Source: UBA6055 sp965203755
Lineage (GTDB): Bacteria > Chloroflexota > Anaerolineae > Aggregatilineales > Phototrophicaceae
Direction: 5' to 3'
NCBI GenBank assembly: GCA_965203755.1
Contig: OZ241910.1
Span: forward strand, 1,984,001 to 2,048,000
DNA length: 64,000 nt
Positions 60,737 through 64,000 of this stretch are shown one piece after another (position 1 is the stretch's first letter; the number at the start of each line of letters is the position of its first letter). The position numbers and the translations under genes were made by a program. The notes below the pieces were generated by a model. It was given only the letters and a program-made list of their open reading frames with translations. It was not told where the DNA came from and made no database searches.

Positions 60737-62368
60737 ATGACCGACAGCAAAGCACTGGACAATCGACAGGTGATCGAAAAGGCGCTGATTGTCCTGTTTG
60801 GCTTTTTGGCGAGCGGCCTGCTGGGCTTTGTTCGCACCGCAGTCCTGGCGGGGCAGTTCGGCGCCGGCGCCGCCTTGGATACCTTTGTGGCGGCACAGCG
60901 GATCCCGGAGATCGTCTTCACGCTGGTGGCTGGCGGCGCTTTGGGCTCTTCCTTTATCCCGATCTATGCCAAATATCGCCAGCAGGACCCGCGGCAGGCT
61001 TGGCAGCTGGCAAGCGCGGTCATGACCTTGACAGCCGGCGCGGCGGCGCTTTTCGGCTCGCTGGCCGCGCTGTTTGCGCCCCAGCTTGTCAGCGGCATCC
61101 TTTTACCCGGCCGGCCGGCCGAACAGCAGCAGCTTGCCGTCGTCATGGTGCGTCTGATGATGCTCACCCCCTTTATCTTCAGCATCAGCGGCCTGGTGAT
61201 GGGCATTTTGCAGTCGCACGCGGCTTTCTGGCTGCCGGCGATTGCTGTCAGCATGAATCATATCGGCATCATGTTCGGGGCGCTGGTGATTGCGCCGCTG
61301 CTGCCCGCGCATCCGAATGTCGGGCAGGTCGGCGGGCTGAATGTGATGGGCTTGGCTTACGGCGCCGTATTGAGCGCCATACTGCATCTGGCTGTGCAGC
61401 TGCCGGGGCTTCGCCGGCTGGACGCCGGGCTGCGTCCCCTGCTGTCCTGGCGGGTCGCCGGCGTAACCGACGTCCTCAAATTGATGGGCCCGCGCGTCTT
61501 GGGCTTGGCGGTGGTGCAGGTCAATTTTCTGGTCAACATCAATCTGGCAAGCAATATGGCTTATGGCAGTCAGGTCGCTTTGGATACCGCCTTTAAGCTG
61601 ATCTTCGTCGCCGTCGGCATCATTGGACAAAGCGTCGGTTCAGCCGTGTTCCCAACCCTGGCGGCTTTATGGGCCCAACGCGATTACGCCGGCTTCGCCG
61701 ACCGCCTTTCGGCAGCGATGCGAAACATCCTCTATCTGTCCTTTCCGGCGACCGTCGTGTTGATCCTGCTGGGCGCGCCGATTGTCAGCCTGTTTGAACG
61801 CGGCGCATGGACGGCGGAAAGCACCCAGGCGACCGCTTGGGCCTTGGCCTTCTATGCCATCGGCATCGCCGGCTTTACCCTGCTGGAGGTCTTGTCGCGC
61901 GCCTTTTATGCGCTGGAAGACAGCCGCACGCCGGTGATCATTGGCATCTTGGCGATGTTCGCCAACATCATTCTTAGTCTGGTCTTCATTCAACGGATTG
62001 GCGACCCGAATCATCTGGCGCGCGGCGCCTTTGCCGGCCTGGCGTTGGCGAATGCGGTCACCACCATCGTTGAATCGCTGGCGCTGTGGTGGCTGATGCG
62101 CCGCCGCCTTGGCGCGGCCGCTGACATCAGGTTCAGGGATTCCGCCATCCTTCGCAGCGCCGGCGGCACGCTGCTCCTGTCGCTTGTTATGGCGCTGGGG
62201 CTTGGGATGACGGCGCGGCTGATGCCGGCGGCCGGCTGGGCAACGGCGGCGGTCGGGCTTGTGGCTGGAGCGATGATTTTCTTTGGCGGCGGCTGGCTCT
62301 TTGATTTGGGAGAGACACGCCGTTTGCTGCGACCGCTTTTTCGCCGCGGCTTGCGGCGGCGGCGATAG
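60737..62368 (+). CDS. murJ: Lipid II flippase MurJ
   Basis: Peptidoglycan precursor flippase of the MOP superfamily, 543 residues from ATG 60737, with about 14 hydrophobic helices. Family sequence features: GLLGFVRTAVLAGQFGAGAALDTFVAAQRIPEIVFTLVAGGALGSSFIPIYAKY, the LMGPRVLGLAVVQVNFLVN block and TLLEVLSRAFYALEDSRTPV. The start 60692 is open in frame but lies over the likely promoter (TTGTAT 60662 and TATAGC 60685), so 60737 is preferred. It diverges from rplI by about 120 bases. Confidence 0.93.
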   Translation: MTDSKALDNRQVIEKALIVLFGFLASGLLGFVRTAVLAGQFGAGAALDTFVAAQRIPEIVFTLVAGGALGSSFIPIYAKYRQQDPRQAWQLASAVMTLTAGAAALFGSLAALFAPQLVSGILLPGRPAEQQQLAVVMVRLMMLTPFIFSISGLVMGILQSHAAFWLPAIAVSMNHIGIMFGALVIAPLLPAHPNVGQVGGLNVMGLAYGAVLSAILHLAVQLPGLRRLDAGLRPLLSWRVAGVTDVLKLMGPRVLGLAVVQVNFLVNINLASNMAYGSQVALDTAFKLIFVAVGIIGQSVGSAVFPTLAALWAQRDYAGFADRLSAAMRNILYLSFPATVVLILLGAPIVSLFERGAWTAESTQATAWALAFYAIGIAGFTLLEVLSRAFYALEDSRTPVIIGILAMFANIILSLVFIQRIGDPNHLARGAFAGLALANAVTTIVESLALWWLMRRRLGAAADIRFRDSAILRSAGGTLLLSLVMALGLGMTARLMPAAGWATAAVGLVAGAMIFFGGGWLFDLGETRRLLRPLFRRGLRRRR

Positions 62369-62400
62369 AAACCGCAATGAACCATTTTTTAGCTGGCGGT

Positions 62401-63636
62401 CTATCGCTTGACACCGGCGAACAGCGCTTTCAGATATTCAGCCTCGGCAAAGCCTATCGGATGATCCAGCGCATGCGAGCTTTGGGCGATCATCTCCAGC
62501 CGGCAGCCGGCTTGATTGGCGGCATTCACCACCAGATTAAAAAATCGCTGCGGCTGGATGCGGCTTGAACAGGACGACATCATCAGAATGCCATCCTCTG
62601 CCAGCAGCGCCAGCGCCAGCTTCACCAGCCGCCGGTACGACCGCAAAGCGCCAGCCACTTCGGACTGACGTTTGGCGAAGGCTGGCGGGTCAACCACGAC
62701 CAGTTCATACTTTCTGCCGCCGTCGGCGAGCGTCTGCATGGCGAAAAAAGCATCCGCGACCATCGTTTCAACCCGATTCAAATCAAGATGATTGCTGCGG
62801 ACATTGTGTTCCAAAGCCCTGACGGCCGCCGGGCTGATGTCCACTGCCGTGACGGATTTCGCCCCGCCCGCCAGCGCATACACCGTAAAGCCCCCGACAT
62901 AACAGAAAACATCCAAGGTCCGGCGGCCGGCAACCAGTTGGCGGACTTTATCCCGATTGTCGCGCTGGTCAAAGAAGAAGCCGGTCTTATGCCCATATTG
63001 GACATTGGCGGCAAACTCCAAACCGTTTTCGACAAACTTCGCCAGCGATGAATCGACATCGCCAATAAGCGCTTGACCATCGCGCAGGCGGCAGCGCTTG
63101 ATCATATCGCTGGCCTGCAATGCGCGGCTTAGCCGCAGCCGCAGCGACTCAAAATCGACCGCGTCCTTGAGCGCCGCCGTCAGATCTTGCAGATGTGGTA
63201 TCCAAGCCAGCGAATAGAGCTTGATGACCAGCGCGGCGCCATAGCGGTCAATCACCAGCGCCGGCAAGCCATCGCTCTCGCCATAGACCAAACGATAGCC
63301 GCTTGTTCCACGTTCAATCAACGCCTGCCGCCGCGCTTGAGCCTGTTTCAGCTTCTCGGCGAAAAAGGCGCGGTGGATCGCTGCCGGGGCATGGGCTTGC
63401 AAAATCCTGATGCGAATGGGCGAAAAAGGGTCATAAAGTCCGACCGCCAGAAAACGGTTTTTTGCCCGGTCATAAATCACCGCCAGGTCGCCCGCCTGCC
63501 CGAGATGGCTTTGCCTGACGACCGCGTGTTCATAAACCCAAGGATGACCTTGCCGAATGGCGGCTTCGGCAGCGGCTTTGACGCGAAAGGCGATGTTTTT
63601 GCCCGATGGGGCCGGAAGCCCGGCAAAGTCAATCAT
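62401..63636 (-). CDS. Class I SAM-dependent rRNA methyltransferase (RlmI-like)
   Basis: 411-residue protein. An N-terminal PUA domain (GHPWVYEHAVVRQSH, GDLAVIYDRAKNRFLAVGLYDPFSPIRIRIL) is followed by a methyltransferase core with VLDVFCYVGGFTVYALAGGAKSVTAVDIS, the VVDPPAFAKRQ block and a late catalytic Cys in MMSSCSSRIQPQRF. E. coli RlmI makes m5C1962 in 23S rRNA, and this is the closest family resemblance. It starts inside xseB (8-base overlap with the xseB end), so it is translated in a coupled unit with xseB and xseA. Confidence 0.9.
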   Translation of the reverse strand: MIDFAGLPAPSGKNIAFRVKAAAEAAIRQGHPWVYEHAVVRQSHLGQAGDLAVIYDRAKNRFLAVGLYDPFSPIRIRILQAHAPAAIHRAFFAEKLKQAQARRQALIERGTSGYRLVYGESDGLPALVIDRYGAALVIKLYSLAWIPHLQDLTAALKDAVDFESLRLRLSRALQASDMIKRCRLRDGQALIGDVDSSLAKFVENGLEFAANVQYGHKTGFFFDQRDNRDKVRQLVAGRRTLDVFCYVGGFTVYALAGGAKSVTAVDISPAAVRALEHNVRSNHLDLNRVETMVADAFFAMQTLADGGRKYELVVVDPPAFAKRQSEVAGALRSYRRLVKLALALLAEDGILMMSSCSSRIQPQRFFNLVVNAANQAGCRLEMIAQSSHALDHPIGFAEAEYLKALFAGVKR

Positions 63637-63859
63637 GGCGCGGCGCCAAGCCTAATTCCATATTGCCGGCATCGTCCACTTGCCTGATTTTGAGTTCAGC
63701 TTGGTCCAGCAGGGTTTGGCAGCGCGCCGAAAGCCGCCGGCCCTGCTCATAGAACTCGACCGATTGTTCCAGCGACAGCCGGCCGCTTTCCAATGCGGCG
63801 ATGATGGTTTCCAACTGCTGAAGCGCCGCCTCATAGCTTAGCTTATCGATACTGTCCAT
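63629..63859 (-). CDS. xseB: Exodeoxyribonuclease VII small subunit
   Basis: 76-residue helical protein with the typical LSYEAALQQLETIIAALESG, LSLEQSVEFYEQGRRLSARCQTLLDQAELKI pattern. It pairs with XseA to degrade single-stranded DNA. Its ATG overlaps the xseA stop by one base (TAATG), and its 3' end overlaps the rRNA methyltransferase start. Confidence 0.95.
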   Translation of the reverse strand: MDSIDKLSYEAALQQLETIIAALESGRLSLEQSVEFYEQGRRLSARCQTLLDQAELKIRQVDDAGNMELGLAPRHD

Positions 63860-64000
63860 TAGTTCTCTACCCTGACCTTGATTTGGTCTTCGTGTAATTG
63901 CACGGTCAAGCGCTGATTGACGCTGACCTGGCCGGCGGAGCGAATCAGGTCGCCGTCCTCGCCGCGGACAAGGGCATAGCCCCGCGCCAGGATATGGGCT
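63859..64000 (-). CDS. xseA: Exodeoxyribonuclease VII large subunit, C-terminal end (partial)
   Basis: The last 46 codons of xseA are in the window: AHILARGYALVRGEDGDLI, then SAGQVSVNQRLTVQLHEDQIKVRV and stop. The LARGYALV block and the following beta hairpin are typical of the XseA C-terminus. The remainder is outside the window. The stop overlaps the xseB start codon. Confidence 0.92.
   Translation of the reverse strand, partial: AHILARGYALVRGEDGDLIRSAGQVSVNQRLTVQLHEDQIKVRVEN

Noticed and set aside
1..64000. tRNA genes, CRISPR arrays, insertion sequences or prophage
   Set aside because: No regularly spaced short repeats, no transposase or integrase motifs and no tRNA-like T-loop sequences were recognised in the gaps; a tRNA scan could not be run.

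Overview
The window looks like a chromosomal segment of an uncultivated Chloroflexota, most likely an Anaerolineae-type lineage. This is an inference from gene style and was not confirmed by any search. The reasons are a GC content that looks close to 58%, long multi-domain membrane and secreted proteins with Thr-Pro linkers, a TIR-transmembrane-WD40 protein ending in an LTCAERRQY-type tail, a RodZ-like DUF4115 protein next to rimO, a PucC/BCD-family transporter and many GT-C family glycosyltransferases. About fifty protein genes are supported. I recognised no rRNA, tRNA, CRISPR array, prophage or insertion sequence. Coding density is high, and no gene-free stretch exceeds 300 bases except the T-box leader of pheS.

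Left part (1-25.5 kb): the end of a polar amino-acid ABC transporter (permease with an unusually long membrane extension, then ATPase), a DUF3179 protein with a relic of a paralogue beside it, an SGNH-type protein coupled to radA, asnS, the threonylcarbamoyl-AMP synthase gene, an NAD-dependent epimerase, a GT4 glycosyltransferase coupled to a TIR-TM-WD40 protein, a secreted 5'-nucleotidase, a DnaQ-like exonuclease, an aldo/keto reductase, a DUF4013 membrane protein, SRPBCC and cdsA, thiamine pyrophosphokinase with DUF402, a universal stress protein, the BCD-family transporter and a GT-C glycosyltransferase.

Centre (25.5-42 kb): one long minus-strand block. proB, two tandem Uma2-family genes, proA and a large GT-C glycosyltransferase come first. 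After a sigma70-like promoter and a phenylalanine T-box leader (specifier UUC, canonical T-box, intrinsic terminator) follow pheS, three more tandem copies of the same glycosyltransferase family, pheT and fabI, all closely spaced. The pheS-pheT pair is therefore split by a tandem glycosyltransferase array and the whole unit appears to sit under a Phe-tRNA-sensing leader. This is the most unusual arrangement in the window.

Right part (42-64 kb): an A+T-rich DUF3644 gene, glycerate kinase divergent from KDPG aldolase, a restriction-modification cassette (two DNA methyltransferases around an HNH endonuclease), three consecutive membrane-anchored clan GH-A-like glycoside hydrolases followed by another GT-C enzyme, RNase Z, an O-methyltransferase, rimO, a RodZ-like gene, rplI with an acidic tail, murJ, an RlmI-like rRNA methyltransferase, xseB and the 3' end of xseA.

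Taken together the window mixes housekeeping genes (translation, envelope lipid and peptidoglycan synthesis, proline synthesis) with an extensive cell-surface glycan toolkit and two small groups of possible defence genes (TIR-WD40; DUF3644 and the restriction-modification cassette). Start sites below were chosen from ribosome-binding sites, overlaps and family lengths. All functions are by recognition of motifs, not by database search.
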